Assembly: GCF_963662255.1 (NCBI RefSeq)
Contig: NC_085082.1
Coordinates: 558,001-622,000, forward strand
Direction of reading: 5' to 3'
DNA: 64,000 nt
Origin: Cinclus cinclus
Taxonomy: Eukaryota > Chordata > Aves > Passeriformes > Cinclidae
Position 1 is the first letter of the stretch, and each line of letters opens with the position of its first letter. This document shows positions 50,001 to 55,694 of this stretch, piece by piece. Below the pieces are notes generated by a model. It was not told the origin of the DNA and made no database searches. It saw nothing but the letters and a program-made list of their open reading frames with translations. A program made the position numbers and the translations under genes.

Positions 50001-53000
50001 CCCAAACCTCCCAAAATCTCTCCCAACCCCCCAAAACCTCTCCCAAACCCCCCAAAATCTCCCCCAAACCTCCCAAAATCTCCCCCCAACCCCCCAAAAT
50101 CTCCCCCAAACCCCCCAAAATCTCTCCCAAACCCCCCAAAACCTCTCCCAACCCCCCAAAATCTCTCCCAAACCCCCCAAAATCTCCCCCAAACCCCCCA
50201 AAACCTCTCCCATGACCCCCAATTTTTTGGCAGGGTTCATCACCATGACCCCCCAGCTGTTCATTAATTACAAGCTGCAGTCCGTGGCTCACCTGCCCTG
50301 GCGCATGCTCACCTACAAAGCCCTGAACACCTTCATCGACGACCTGTTCGCCTTCGTCATCAAGATGCCCATGATGTACAGGATAGGCTGCCTGAGGGAC
50401 GGTGCGTGGGGATTTGGGGGTTCCAGAGGGGATTTTGGGGGTTCTAGAGGGGATTTGGGGGTTCTAGAGGGGATTTTGGGGGCTCTAGAGGGGATTTTGG
50501 GGTTCCAGAGGGGATTTTGGTGGTTCCAGAGGGGATTTTGGGGGTTCCAGAGGGGATTTGGGGGTTCCAGAGGGGATTTTGGGGGTTCTAGAGGGGATTT
50601 TGGGGATTCTGGAGGAGATTTTGGGGTGTGAGGTGCCCATGATGTACAGGATAGGCTGCCTGAGGGACGGTGCGTGGGGATTTGGGGGTTCCAGAGGGGA
50701 TTTTGGGGGTTCTAGAGGGGATTTTGGGGGTTCTAGAGGGGATTTGGGCGATCTAGAGGGGATTTTGGGGGTTCCAGAGGGGATTTTGGGGGTTCTAGAG
50801 GGGATTTTGGGGGTTCTAGAGGGGATTTTGGGGTTCTAGAGGGGATTTTGGGGGTTCTAGAGGGGATTTTGGGGGTTCTGGAGGGGATTTTGGGGTGTGA
50901 GATGCCCATGATGTACAGGATAGGCTGCCTGAGGGACGGTGCGTGGGGATTTCGGGGTTCTAGAGGGGATTTTGGGGGTTCTAGAGGGGATTTTGGGGGT
51001 TCCAGAGGGGATTTTGGGGGTTCTGGAGGGGATTTTGGGGGATCCAGAGGGGATTTCTGGAGTTCCAGAGGGGATTTGGGGGTTCCAGAGGGGATTTTGG
51101 GGGTTCTGGAGGGGATTTTGGGGTGTGAGGTGCCCATGATGTACAGGATAGGCTGCCTGAGGGACGGTGCGTGGGGATTTGGGGGTTCCAGAGGGGATTT
51201 TGGGGGTTCTAGAGGGGATTTTGGGGGTTCCAGAGGGGATTTTGGGGGTTCTAGAGGGGATTTCGGGGTGTGAGGTGCCCATGATGTACAGGATAGGCTG
51301 CCTGAGGGACGGTGCGTGGGGATTTGGGGGTTCCAGAGGGGATTTTGGGGGTTCCAGAGGGGATTTGGGGGTTCCAGAGGGGATTTTGGGGGTTCTAGAG
51401 GGGATTTTGGGGGTTCTAGAGGGGATTTCGGGGTGTGAGGTGCCCATGATGTACAGGATTGGCTGCCTGAGGGACGGTGCGTGGGGATTTGGGGGTTCCA
51501 GAGGGGATTTTGGGGGATCTAGAGGGGATTTGGGGGTTCCAGAGGGGATTTTGGGGGTTCTAGAAGGGATTTTGGGGTGTGAGGTGCCCATGATGTACAG
51601 GATAGGCTGCCTGAGGGACGGTGCGTGGGGATTTTGGGGGTTCTAGAGGGGATTTTGGGGTTCCAGAGGGGATTTTGGGGGTTCTAGAGGGGATTTTGGG
51701 GGTTCCAGAGGGGATTTTGGGGGTTCTAGAGGGGATTTGGGGGTTCCAGAGGGGATTTTGGGGTTCCAGAGGGGATTTTGGGGGATCTAGAGGGGATTTT
51801 GGGGGTTCCAGAGGGGATTTGGGGGTTCCAGAGGGGATTTTGGGGGTTCTAGAGGGGATTTTGGGGGATCCAGAGGGGATTTCTGGAGTTCCAGAGGGGA
51901 TTTTGGGGGTTCCAGAGGGGATTTGGGGGTTCTAGAGGGGATTTTGGGGTTCCAGAGGGGATTTTGGGGGTTCTAGAGGGGATTTTGGGGTTCCAGAGGG
52001 GATTTTGGGGGTTCTAGAGGGGATTTTGGGGTTCCAGAGGGGATTTTGGGGGTTTCTAGATGGGATTTGGGGGTTCCAGAGGGGATTTTGGGGTTCCAGA
52101 GGGGATTTTGGGGGTTTCTAGAAGGGATTTGGGGGTTCCAGAGGGGATTTTGGGGGTTCCAGAGGGGATTTTGGGGGTTCCAGAGGGGATTTTGGGGGTT
52201 CTAGAGGGGATTTTGGGGTGTGAGGTGCCCATGATGTACAGGATAGGCTGCCTGAGGGACGGTGCGTGGGGATTTTGGGGTTCTAGAGGGGATTTGGGGG
52301 TTCCAGAGGGGATTTTGGGGGTTCCAGAGGGGATTTGGGGGTTCCAGAGGGGATTTTGGGGGATCTAGAGGGGATTTTGGGGGTTCTAGAGGGGATTTGG
52401 GGGTTCTAGAGGGGATTTTGGGGGATCTAGAGGGGATTTTGGGGGTTCCAGAGGGGATTTTGGGGGTTCCAGAGGGGATTTTGGGGGTTCTAGGGAGGAT
52501 TTTTTGGGTTCTAGAGGGGATTTTTTTCATTTTAATTTTTATTTCAATTTTAATTGTAATTTTTATTTTTAATTCTAATTTTTATTTCAATTTTAATTCC
52601 AATCCCAATTCCACTTTGAATTTTGAATTTTTAATTTTGAATTTGAATTTGGAATTTGAATTTTTAATTTTTAATTTTTAATTTTTAATTTGGAATTTAA
52701 ATTTGAATTTTGAATTTGAATTTGGAATTTTCAATTTCAATTTTTAATTTCTAATTTTGAAATTTGAAATTTGAATTTTGAATTTTGAATTTTCAATTTT
52801 CAGTTTTCAATTTTCAATTTTGAATTTTAAATTTTGAAATTTGAATTTTAAAATTTTAATTTTGAATTTTTAATTTTTAATTTTGAATTTGAATTTTGAA
52901 TTTTGAATTTTTAATTTGAATTTTTAATTTGAATTTTGAATTTTTAATTTTGAATTTTTAATTTGAATTTTGAATTCTGAATTTCGAATGTTTAATTTGA

Positions 53001-55642
53001 ATTTTTAATTTGAATTTTTATTTTGAATTTTGAATTCTGAATTCTGAATTTTTAATTTGAATGTTTAATTCTGAATTCTGAATTTGGAATTGGGAACTGG
53101 GAGTTGGGAACTGGGAGTTGGGAATTGGGATTTGGGAATTGGGAATTGGGAGTTGGGAACTGGGAATTCTGAATTTGGAACTGGGAACTGGGAACTGGGA
53201 GTTGGGAACTGGGAACTGGGAGTTGGGAACTGGGAGTTGGGAACTGGGAATTGGGAACTGGGAATTGGGAACTGGGAACTGGGAGTTGGGAATTGGGAAT
53301 TCTGAATTTGGAACTGGGAACTGGGAGTTGGGAACTGGGAACTGGGAACTGGGAACTGGGAGTTGGGAACTGGGAATTGGGAATTGGGAACTGGGAACTG
53401 GGAGTTGGGAACTGGGAATTGGGAATTGGGAACTGGGAACTGGGAACTGGGAGTTGGGAACTGGGAATTGGGAATTGGGAACTGGGAACTGGGAACTGGG
53501 AGTTGGGAATTGGGAATTCTGAACTGGGAACTGGGAACTGGGAACTGGGAGTTGGGAACTGGGAACTGGGAACTGGGAGTTGGGAACTGGGAACTGGGAA
53601 CTGGGAGTTGGGAACTGGGAATTCTGAACTGGGAACTGGGAACTGGGAACTGGGAGTTGGGAATTGGGAACTGGGAATTGGGAATTGGGAACTGGGAGTT
53701 GGGAACTGGGAACTGGGAACTGGGAGTTGGGAATTGGGAATTCTGAATTGGGAACTGGGAACTGGGAACTGGGAGTTGGGAACTGGGAACTGGGAACTGG
53801 GAACTGGGAACTGGGAACTGGGAACTGGGAACTGGGAACTGGGAACTGGGAGTTGGGAACTGGGAACTGGGAACTGGGAGTTGGGAACTGGGAACTGGGA
53901 ACTGGGAACTGGGAGTTGGGAACTGGGAACTGGGAACTGGGAATTGGGAACTGGGAGTTGGGAACTGGGAACTGGGAGTTGAACTGGGAACTGGGAACTG
54001 GGAGTTGGGAACTGGGAGTTGGGAACTGGGAACTGGGAGTTGGGAATTGGGAATTCTGAACTGGGAACTGGGAGCTGGGAACTGGGAGCTGGGAACTGGG
54101 AGCTGGGAACTGGGAGTTGGGAACTGGGAACTGGGAGTTGGGAACTGGGAGCTGGGAACTGGGAACTGGGAACTGGGAATGGGAACTGGGAGTTGGGAAC
54201 TGGGAACTGGGAACTGGGAACTGGGAACTGGGAACTGGGAGTTGGGAACTGGGAACTGGGAACTGGGAACTGGGAACTGGGAGTTGGGAACTGGGAACTG
54301 GGAGTTGGGAACTGGGAACTGGGAGTTGGGAACTGGGAACTGGGAACTGGGAACTGGGAACTGGGAATTGGGAACTGGGAACTGGGAACTGGGAGCTGGG
54401 AACTGGGAACTGGGAGCTGGGAACTGGGAGTTGGGAACTGGGAGCTGGGAGCTGGGAACTGGGAGTTGGGAACTGGGAACTGGGAACTGGGAACTGGGAA
54501 CTGGGAGTTGGGAATTGGGAACTGGGAGCTGGGAACTGGGAACTGGGAGTTGGGAACTGGGAGCTGGGAACTGGGAGTTGGGAACTGGGAACTGGGAGTT
54601 GGGAACTGGGAACTGGGAGCTGGGAACTGGGAGTTGGGAACTGGGAACTGGGAGTTGGGAACTGGGAACTGGGAACTGGGAACTGGGAATGGGAACTGGG
54701 AGTTGGGAACTGGGAACTGGGAGTTGGGAACTGGGAACTGGGAACTGGGAACTGGGAACTGGGAATTGGGAACTGGGAACTGGGAACTGGGAGCTGGGAA
54801 CTGGGAACTGGGAGCTGGGAACTGGGAGTTGGGAACTGGGAGCTGGGAGCTGGGAACTGGGAGTTGGGAACTGGGAACTGGGAACTGGGAACTGGGAGTT
54901 GGGAATTGGGAACTGGGAGCTGGGAACTGGGAACTGGGAGTTGGGAACTGGGAGCTGGGAGCTGGGAACTGGGAGTTGGGAACTGGGAACTGGGAGTTGG
55001 GAACTGGGAACTGGGAGCTGGGAACTGGGAGTTGGGAACTGGGAACTGGGAGCTGGGAACTGGGAGTTGGGAACTGGGAGTTGGGAACTGGGAACTGGGA
55101 ACTGGGAATGGGAACTGGGAGTTGGGAACTGGGAACTGGGAGCTGGGAACTGGGAACTGGGAACTGGGAACTGGGAACTGGGAACTGGGAACTGGGAACT
55201 GGGAGCTGGGAACTGGGAACTGGGAACTGGGAGCTGGGAACTGGGAACTGGGAGCTGGGAGCTGGGAACTGGGAACTGGGAACTGGGAACTGGGAACTGG
55301 GAGCTGGGAACTGGGAGCTGGGAACTGGGAACTGGGAGCTGGGAACTGGGAACTGGGAGCTGGGAACTGGGAATTGGGAACTGGGAGCTGGGAACTGGGA
55401 ACTGGGAGCTGGGAACTGGGAACTGGGAACTGGGAACTGGGAGCTGGCGCTGATTCCCTCCGCGCCCCGCAGACGTCGTGTTCTTCATCTACCTTTACCA
55501 GCGCTGGATTTATCGCGTCGATCCCACCCGAATCAACGAATTCGGGCTCCCCGGGGAGACCCCGAAACCCCCCCTGGACCCTCCCCCCTCCCCTCCCCCT
55601 CCCCCCCCCCAAAAAAAACGATTAAAAAAAAAAAAAATGTAA
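946..55642 (+). CDS. CLPTM1: CLPTM1, cleft lip and palate transmembrane protein 1 (15 coding exons, complete)
   Basis: Fifteen exons with GT/AG borders join in phase to 1905 nt (634 residues plus stop). CLPTM1 is a multi-pass membrane protein of the ER/Golgi, reported to hold GABA-A receptor subunits in the ER; its paralogue CLPTM1L acts in GPI-lipid handling. Visible parts: low-complexity N-terminus with poly-Gln (residues about 35-50); a hydrophobic anchor at about 67-76 ([10 protein letters not shown]); a large probably luminal region, residues about 108-350, with NxS/T sequons at N123, N165, N245 and N299; a conserved [10 protein letters not shown] and acidic EQSDEEQDS stretch; then hydrophobic segments around residues 357-381, 395-415, 426-437, 480-500, 508-535 and near 560-570; a Pro-rich, Lys-ending tail. 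The ATG at 946 has a strong context and is the first in the exon. Mammalian CLPTM1 is somewhat longer (about 669 residues), mostly through its C-terminal tail. Confidence 0.95.
1000..1911. repeat. Intron 1: GGGAAC-type G-rich and ACCGG-type arrays
   Basis: About 1080-1560 is an irregular run of GGGAACGGGAACC-like units, G-rich on the RNA strand and able in principle to form G-quadruplexes. About 1560-1890 is a roughly 35-40 bp unit with GGTACCGGTACCGGTGAC and GGGAAGGAGC. The last unit runs into the true acceptor at 1909-1911. No other gene is seen. Confidence 0.85.
1912..2054 (+). CDS. CLPTM1: CLPTM1 exon 2, with poly-Gln tract
   Basis: Codes for residues 19-65 plus two bases of codon 66. 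It starts VTSNG and ends [14 protein letters not shown], both conserved in CLPTM1. Between them is Q3-G-Q12, encoded mostly by pure CAA (ten consecutive CAA codons at 1981-2010). The donor is TTCAG|GTGAGA, and read-through would hit an in-frame TGA at once. Confidence 0.9.
2041..3400 (+). repeat. Intron 2 array of exon 2 donor edge, about 34 units of about 40 bp
   Basis: Each unit ends with a copy of the last 10-14 bases of exon 2 (GGGGTCATGTTCAG, sometimes with CACG or CGTG for CATG) followed by GTGAG[GA]TTGGGG. Each therefore carries a full consensus 5' splice site. Units differ in the number of GTCATTGGG blocks. A higher-order period of about 551 bp is visible: the pattern at 2521 recurs at 3072. 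Confidence 0.92.
3401..5070. repeat. Rest of intron 2: TTCCTTGGGATAATTC units, purine array, homopolymers
   Basis: About 3460-3580 has three copies of a roughly 48 bp unit with GGGATTTCCTTGGGATAATT. About 3800-4640 is a purine-rich 35-50 bp unit (GGAATTTTGGGAAGGGAAAT plus ATCCATAAAAAA). 4660-5050 holds long A and T runs ending in the polypyrimidine tract of exon 3. No gene is seen. Confidence 0.85.
5071..5194 (+). CDS. CLPTM1: CLPTM1 exon 3
   Basis: Completes Arg66 and codes to Met107: [13 protein letters not shown] (membrane anchor and basic flank), a Gly/Ser/Pro linker, then [11 protein letters not shown], which is highly conserved. The acceptor is CTGCCCAG and the donor ATG|GTAGGG. Ends in phase 0. 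Confidence 0.95.
6268..6324 (+). pseudogene. Partial copy 1 of exon 3 3' end with donor
   Basis: Fifty-seven bases match exon 3 at 5138-5194, followed by GTAGGGACAGGGG as at the true donor. One change makes the penultimate codon CCC, Pro where the true exon has Leu. There is no acceptor at the left edge, so this is a donor-only exon fragment. Confidence 0.92.
6584..6640 (+). pseudogene. Partial copy 2 of exon 3 3' end with donor
   Basis: The same 57-base exon 3 fragment, 316 bases after copy 1, followed by GTAGGGACGG. It keeps the CTC ATG ending of the true exon. Both copies share the same left flank (GGGATCCCAAATTTTGGG), so they spread as part of a longer block. Confidence 0.92.
9061..9510. 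repeat. T/G-rich repeats in intron 3
   Basis: Units of GGGGAATTTTGGGATTTTTT with variable T runs. No coding or RNA feature is seen. Confidence 0.8.
9511..11346 (+). repeat. Array of exon 4 acceptor edge, 10 upstream copies, about 170-200 bp unit
   Basis: Each unit contains CCCCAG|GATCTGTACCTTTACA, that is, the exon 4 acceptor and its first roughly 17 exonic bases, then TCGCTTTTGGG and T-rich filler. Copies begin near 9520, 9693, 9866, 10066, 10240, 10428, 10618, 10791, 10978 and 11167; the true exon starts at 11347. One copy reads CCCAAG, one has TGTACCATTACC and one CTATACC. Ten decoy 3' splice sites therefore precede the real one. Confidence 0.92.
11347..11505 (+). CDS. CLPTM1: CLPTM1 exon 4
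   Basis: Residues 108-160: [53 protein letters not shown]. It closely matches CLPTM1 and includes the sequon N123-V-S. Acceptor CCCCAG, donor CAG|GTGGGA. 159 nt, phase 0 at both ends, so it is skippable in frame. Confidence 0.95.
11506..16215 (+). repeat. Array of exon 4 donor edge, about 27 downstream copies, about 170 bp unit
   Basis: Each unit repeats the last 39 bases of exon 4 (GGCTGCTACGAG through ATCTCCCAG) with the donor GTGGGAATTCCC, then GGGAATTCC-rich and GGGGATTTT-rich filler of variable length. Copies begin near 11640, 11804, 11976, and so on to 16073. Exonic parts are almost unchanged between copies. All three forward frames lack stops over about 4.9 kb, including the exon 4 frame itself. 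Confidence 0.94.
16216..18204. repeat. Rest of intron 4: pyrimidine-rich array
   Basis: After a short unique stretch (16216-16430), about 16430-18180 is a roughly 30-35 bp unit, CCCCATAATTTTCCCACC with TTTTCCCCATTTTCC. It is purine-rich on the minus strand, which explains the Gly/Lys/Trp-rich spurious minus frames. It leads directly into the exon 5 acceptor. Confidence 0.88.
18205..18322 (+). CDS. CLPTM1: CLPTM1 exon 5
   Basis: Residues 161-199 plus one base: [39 protein letters not shown]. The NGS sequon is at 165. Acceptor GTCCCAG, donor AGGA|GTACGG. Ends in phase 1; the A joins TG of exon 6 to make Met200. Confidence 0.95.
18323..22245. repeat. Intron 5 minisatellite (GGAATTCCCAAATTCCC family)
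   Basis: Units combine CCTTTGGGATCAGCCCC or GTCGGGATCGGCCCC with AAATTCCCACCTGGAATTCC and CCAAATTCCCAAATCCC. Higher-order blocks of a few hundred bases recur (for example 21239-21480 against 21480-21710). The last 300 bases are T/A-rich. No clear exon-edge copy is seen, although CACCTGGAATTCCC weakly echoes the exon 5 donor region. Confidence 0.88.
18454..18653. other. Assembly gap, 200 N
   Basis: An exact run of 200 unknown bases inside the intron 5 array. The true length is probably unknown. Confidence 0.99.
22246..22331 (+). CDS. CLPTM1: CLPTM1 exon 6
   Basis: Residues 200-228: [29 protein letters not shown]. This is a basic, almost invariant CLPTM1 segment. Acceptor CCAAAG, donor AAG|GTGGGA. 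Phase 0 end. Confidence 0.96.
22332..23648. repeat. Intron 6: T/G-rich minisatellite
   Basis: 22400-23280 is a roughly 60-90 bp unit with TTTCAATAAAATTTTGGGGG and TTTAAAATTTATTTTTGGGG. 23290-23600 is a roughly 60 bp unit with GGGGATTATTTTGG. It contains several AATAAA strings on the sense strand. Confidence 0.88.
23649..23769 (+). CDS. CLPTM1: CLPTM1 exon 7
   Basis: Residues 229-268 plus one base: [43 protein letters not shown] sequon at 245. Donor CAGT|GTGAGC. The T joins AC of exon 8 to make Tyr269. Confidence 0.96.
23770..27205 (+). repeat. Array of exon 7 donor edge, 19 downstream copies, about 172 bp unit
   Basis: Each unit holds roughly the last 20 bases of exon 7 (CCCGCCCCTGGATCAGT) and the donor GTGAGCAGCCGGAATTCC, then GAGTTTTCCCAAAGAATTCC, A-rich filler and repeats of TTCCCAGTTTGTCCCAG. 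The 19 copies run from 23938 to about 27047. The donor is intact in every copy. Many units read through in the exon frame as [18 protein letters not shown]. Confidence 0.93.
27206..29570. repeat. 20-bp satellite GTTAATGAGTTTRTCCCATC
   Basis: 27206-27830 is irregular, with 16-24 bp related units (ATTAATTAATTTATTCCGTC). From 27831 to about 29560 the 20-bp period is kept exactly, about 86 units. Variation is nearly confined to position 1 (G/A/C), TTA/TTG and CCC/CCA. No insertions or deletions of single bases were noticed in the regular part. Confidence 0.93.
29571..29935. repeat. 20-bp satellite TCATTCATGGATTTATCCCC
   Basis: About 18 units of a sister 20-bp repeat directly after the GTTAATGAG array, with few variants (CATGAA, GATGG, AATGG). 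Confidence 0.93.
30088..30332 (+). CDS. CLPTM1: CLPTM1 exon 8
   Basis: Completes Tyr269 and codes to residue 350: [71 protein letters not shown]. This is the most conserved block of the family, with sequon N299. The donor AAG|GTTGAC is weaker than the others. 245 nt. Confidence 0.97.
30333..31812. repeat. Intron 8: TTTTTCCCTGATTTTTCC array
   Basis: Short units (about 12-30 bp) of CCCTGATTTTTCC and CATGATTTTTCCC fill 30400-31680; then T/C-rich DNA leads to the exon 9 acceptor. The minus strand gives spurious Lys/Asn/Gly-rich frames of 340-380 residues. Confidence 0.9.
31813..31906 (+). CDS. CLPTM1: CLPTM1 exon 9
   Basis: Residues 351-381 plus one base: [31 protein letters not shown]. Hydrophobic, probably membrane-spanning. 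Acceptor TTCCCAG, donor AACG|GTGACG; the G joins AT of exon 10 (Asp382). Confidence 0.96.
31907..33115. repeat. Intron 9 part 1: GATTCCCAAGAAATTCCCAA array
   Basis: Units of AAAGATTCCCAAGAAATTCC and CAAAACATTCCC with GATTCCCGGAAAAA. The retained-intron frame of exon 9 stays open for about 250 codons. Confidence 0.9.
33116..33815. repeat. Intron 9 part 2: CCCACGGAATTCCCGTTTTT array
   Basis: About 22-40 bp units of CCCACGGAATTCCC plus a T run, several with GGGTGG between. Confidence 0.9.
33816..37671. repeat. Hexanucleotide satellite (ATTCCC/GTTCCC/ATCCCC)n, 3.85 kb, ending at the exon 10 acceptor
   Basis: About 640 hexamers, nearly uninterrupted. The minus strand is GGGAAY or GGGGAT throughout, meaning G-triplets separated by three bases over the whole length, an ideal G-quadruplex pattern on the template strand. 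The array runs into CATTCCCAG|AT, so it supplies the pyrimidine tract and AG of exon 10. Frames of 1300-2000 residues here (PIPVPI, SHSRSH, GNGNGD) are artefacts. Confidence 0.97.
37672..37804 (+). CDS. CLPTM1: CLPTM1 exon 10
   Basis: Completes Asp382 and codes to residue 425 plus two bases: [43 protein letters not shown]. Hydrophobic at about 395-415. Donor CAG|GTGAGC. AG plus C of exon 11 makes Ser426. Confidence 0.96.
37805..38335 (+). repeat. Array of exon 10 donor edge, 5 copies, about 90 bp unit
   Basis: GGTGCAGCTCAG|GTGAGC recurs with the exon-side ends at 37904, 37993, 38082, 38172 and 38267 (spacing 89-100). Each is preceded by CATGAACC, echoing the exon's AACCAACCTG, and followed by ATTAATTAATCACTAATTAA filler. 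Confidence 0.92.
38336..39723. repeat. Intron 10 part 2: GGGATTTCCGTGATTTTGGG array
   Basis: Units of about 22-45 bp, GATTTTTGGGATTTCTGTGA and TTTTGGGATTCCTGTGAT. The last unit becomes the exon 11 acceptor (TTTCTGTGTTCCAG). Confidence 0.9.
39724..39781 (+). CDS. CLPTM1: CLPTM1 exon 11
   Basis: Residues 426-445: [20 protein letters not shown]. Short (58 nt) but matches the family closely. Donor CGG|GTGAGC. Phase 0 end. Confidence 0.95.
39782..41850. repeat. Intron 11 part 1: TTTTTCCCAGTTCAATTGGG array
   Basis: About 20-22 bp units, on the order of 90 copies. Nearly every unit carries a T-rich tract followed by CCCAG, that is, a good 3' splice site consensus. Variants have TTTAAA, GTCAAATCAGGG or GTTTAATTTGG after the AG. 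Confidence 0.9.
41851..42913. repeat. Intron 11 part 2: TTTTTCCAACGGGATCAATC array
   Basis: About 33 bp units of CCAACGGGATCAATCGGGAT plus TTTCCGGAT, with CATGGGACC variants. It leads to the exon 12 acceptor at 42911-42913. Confidence 0.9.
42914..43009 (+). CDS. CLPTM1: CLPTM1 exon 12
   Basis: Residues 446-477: [32 protein letters not shown]. Donor GAC|GTGAGT. 96 nt, phase 0 on both sides. Confidence 0.96.
43010..44280. repeat. Intron 12: GGAATTCCAGGGATTTGGGG array
   Basis: Units of about 33 bp, GGAATTCCAGGGATTTGGGG then TCGGAATTCC or ATGGGAATTCC. It is stop-poor in all three forward frames (spurious 200-300 residue frames). No exon-edge copy was found in this part. Confidence 0.9.
44281..44769 (+). 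repeat. Two upstream copies of exon 13 acceptor edge, about 162 bp unit
   Basis: Near 44431-44482 and 44592-44642 the string CTGTCGTGGCTGCTGTTCC, preceded by ACTGCCGGGAGCCGTTCC, mirrors exon 13 (ACTGCCAG|ATGGCGTTCCGG, then CTGTCGTGGCTGCTCTTCC). The acceptor CAG has become CGG in the copies, so these are decayed. Shared ATTAATTAACCCCTG filler precedes all three. Confidence 0.88.
44770..44905 (+). CDS. CLPTM1: CLPTM1 exon 13
   Basis: Residues 478-522 plus one base: [45 protein letters not shown]. Two hydrophobic segments. Donor TTCG|GTGAGA. Confidence 0.96.
44906..48200. repeat. Intron 13 part 1: GGAAAAATTCCTGGAAAAAA array
   Basis: After a GGGA run (44939-44965) and A/T runs, 45080-48190 holds about 50-bp units of GGAAATGGCRGGAAAAATTC with CTGGAAAAAATTCCCC. 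Each unit contains near-palindromes (GGAAAAATTCC), so hairpins and cruciforms are possible. Frames of 500-660 residues in it are artefacts. Confidence 0.92.
48201..50233. repeat. Intron 13 part 2: CCCCCCAAAATCTCCCCCAA array
   Basis: About 20-bp units of CCAAAATCTCYCCCAAAC. The minus strand is G-rich (GGGGGGTTTGGGGGAGA) with strong G-quadruplex potential. One exon 14 fragment is embedded at 48771-48830. Confidence 0.92.
48771..48830 (+). pseudogene. Partial copy of exon 14 5' end with acceptor
   Basis: Sixty bases match exon 14 at 50234-50293 except for the start (GGTTCACCCCCATG against GGTTCATCACCATG), and code TMTPQ-like then [12 protein letters not shown]. The upstream flank (CATGACCCCCAATTTTTTGG then CAG) is identical to the true one. 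The copy then breaks into array sequence with no donor, so it is an acceptor-only fragment. Confidence 0.95.
50234..50401 (+). CDS. CLPTM1: CLPTM1 exon 14
   Basis: Completes Gly523 and codes to residue 578 plus one base: [55 protein letters not shown]. Nearly invariant in the family. Donor GACG|GTGCGT. Confidence 0.97.
50402..52535 (+). repeat. Array with 7 copies of exon 14 donor edge within GTTCTAGAGGGGATTTTGGG repeats
   Basis: TGCCCATGATGTACAGGATA plus GGCTGCCTGAGGGACG, then GTGCGTGGGG, recurs near 50632, 50901, 51129, 51278, 51439, 51586 and 52226. About 36 exonic bases plus the donor are intact; one copy has ATTGG for ATAGG. Between copies are 18-21 bp units GGTTCYAGAGGGGATTTTGG. Exon-frame read-through is open for many codons. 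Confidence 0.93.
52536..53090. repeat. AT-rich AATTTTGAATTTTTAATTTG repeats
   Basis: Short 6-8 bp units of GAATTTT and TTTTAATT. At 53030-53100 the sequence grades into the GGGAACT satellite through GAATTCTGAATTTGGAATTG, suggesting one array evolved from the other. Confidence 0.85.
53091..55450 (+). repeat. Heptanucleotide satellite (GGGAACT/GGGAGTT/GGGAATT/GGGAGCT)n, 2.35 kb
   Basis: About 335 heptamers in strict 7-bp phase with very few breaks (for example GGGAATGGGAACT). The GGGAATT variant dominates near the 5' end and GGGAGCT near the 3' end. It is G-rich on the RNA strand with four-base loops. It ends 22 bases before exon 15. Frames of 480-860 residues on both strands are artefacts. 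Confidence 0.96.
55473..55642 (+). CDS. CLPTM1: CLPTM1 exon 15 and stop
   Basis: Completes Asp579 and codes [35 protein letters not shown], then a Pro-rich stretch and [10 protein letters not shown] before TAA at 55640-55642. The tail is shorter than in mammals, but it is Pro-rich and ends in lysines as theirs does. Long C and A runs (55601-55637) make the last 15 codons and the stop sensitive to sequencing error. Confidence 0.88.
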
Positions 55643-55680
55643 AAAAAAAAAAAATTTATTCCGAGATTTAAAAAAAAAAA

Positions 55681-55686
55681 AATAAA
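55681..55686 (+). terminator. Probable CLPTM1 poly(A) signal AATAAA
   Basis: The first AATAAA after the CLPTM1 stop, 39 bases downstream, followed by TTAAGGTTTTGTTTTCC. If used, the 3' UTR is about 60 bases. A-rich repeats further on also contain AATAAA strings, so the assignment is not unique. Confidence 0.6.
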
Positions 55687-55694
55687 ATTAAGGT

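Noticed and set aside
53018..55671. Frames of 480-860 residues ([20 protein letters not shown])
   Set aside because: A heptamer repeat read in all frames. No start context, no domain, identical periodicity on both strands.
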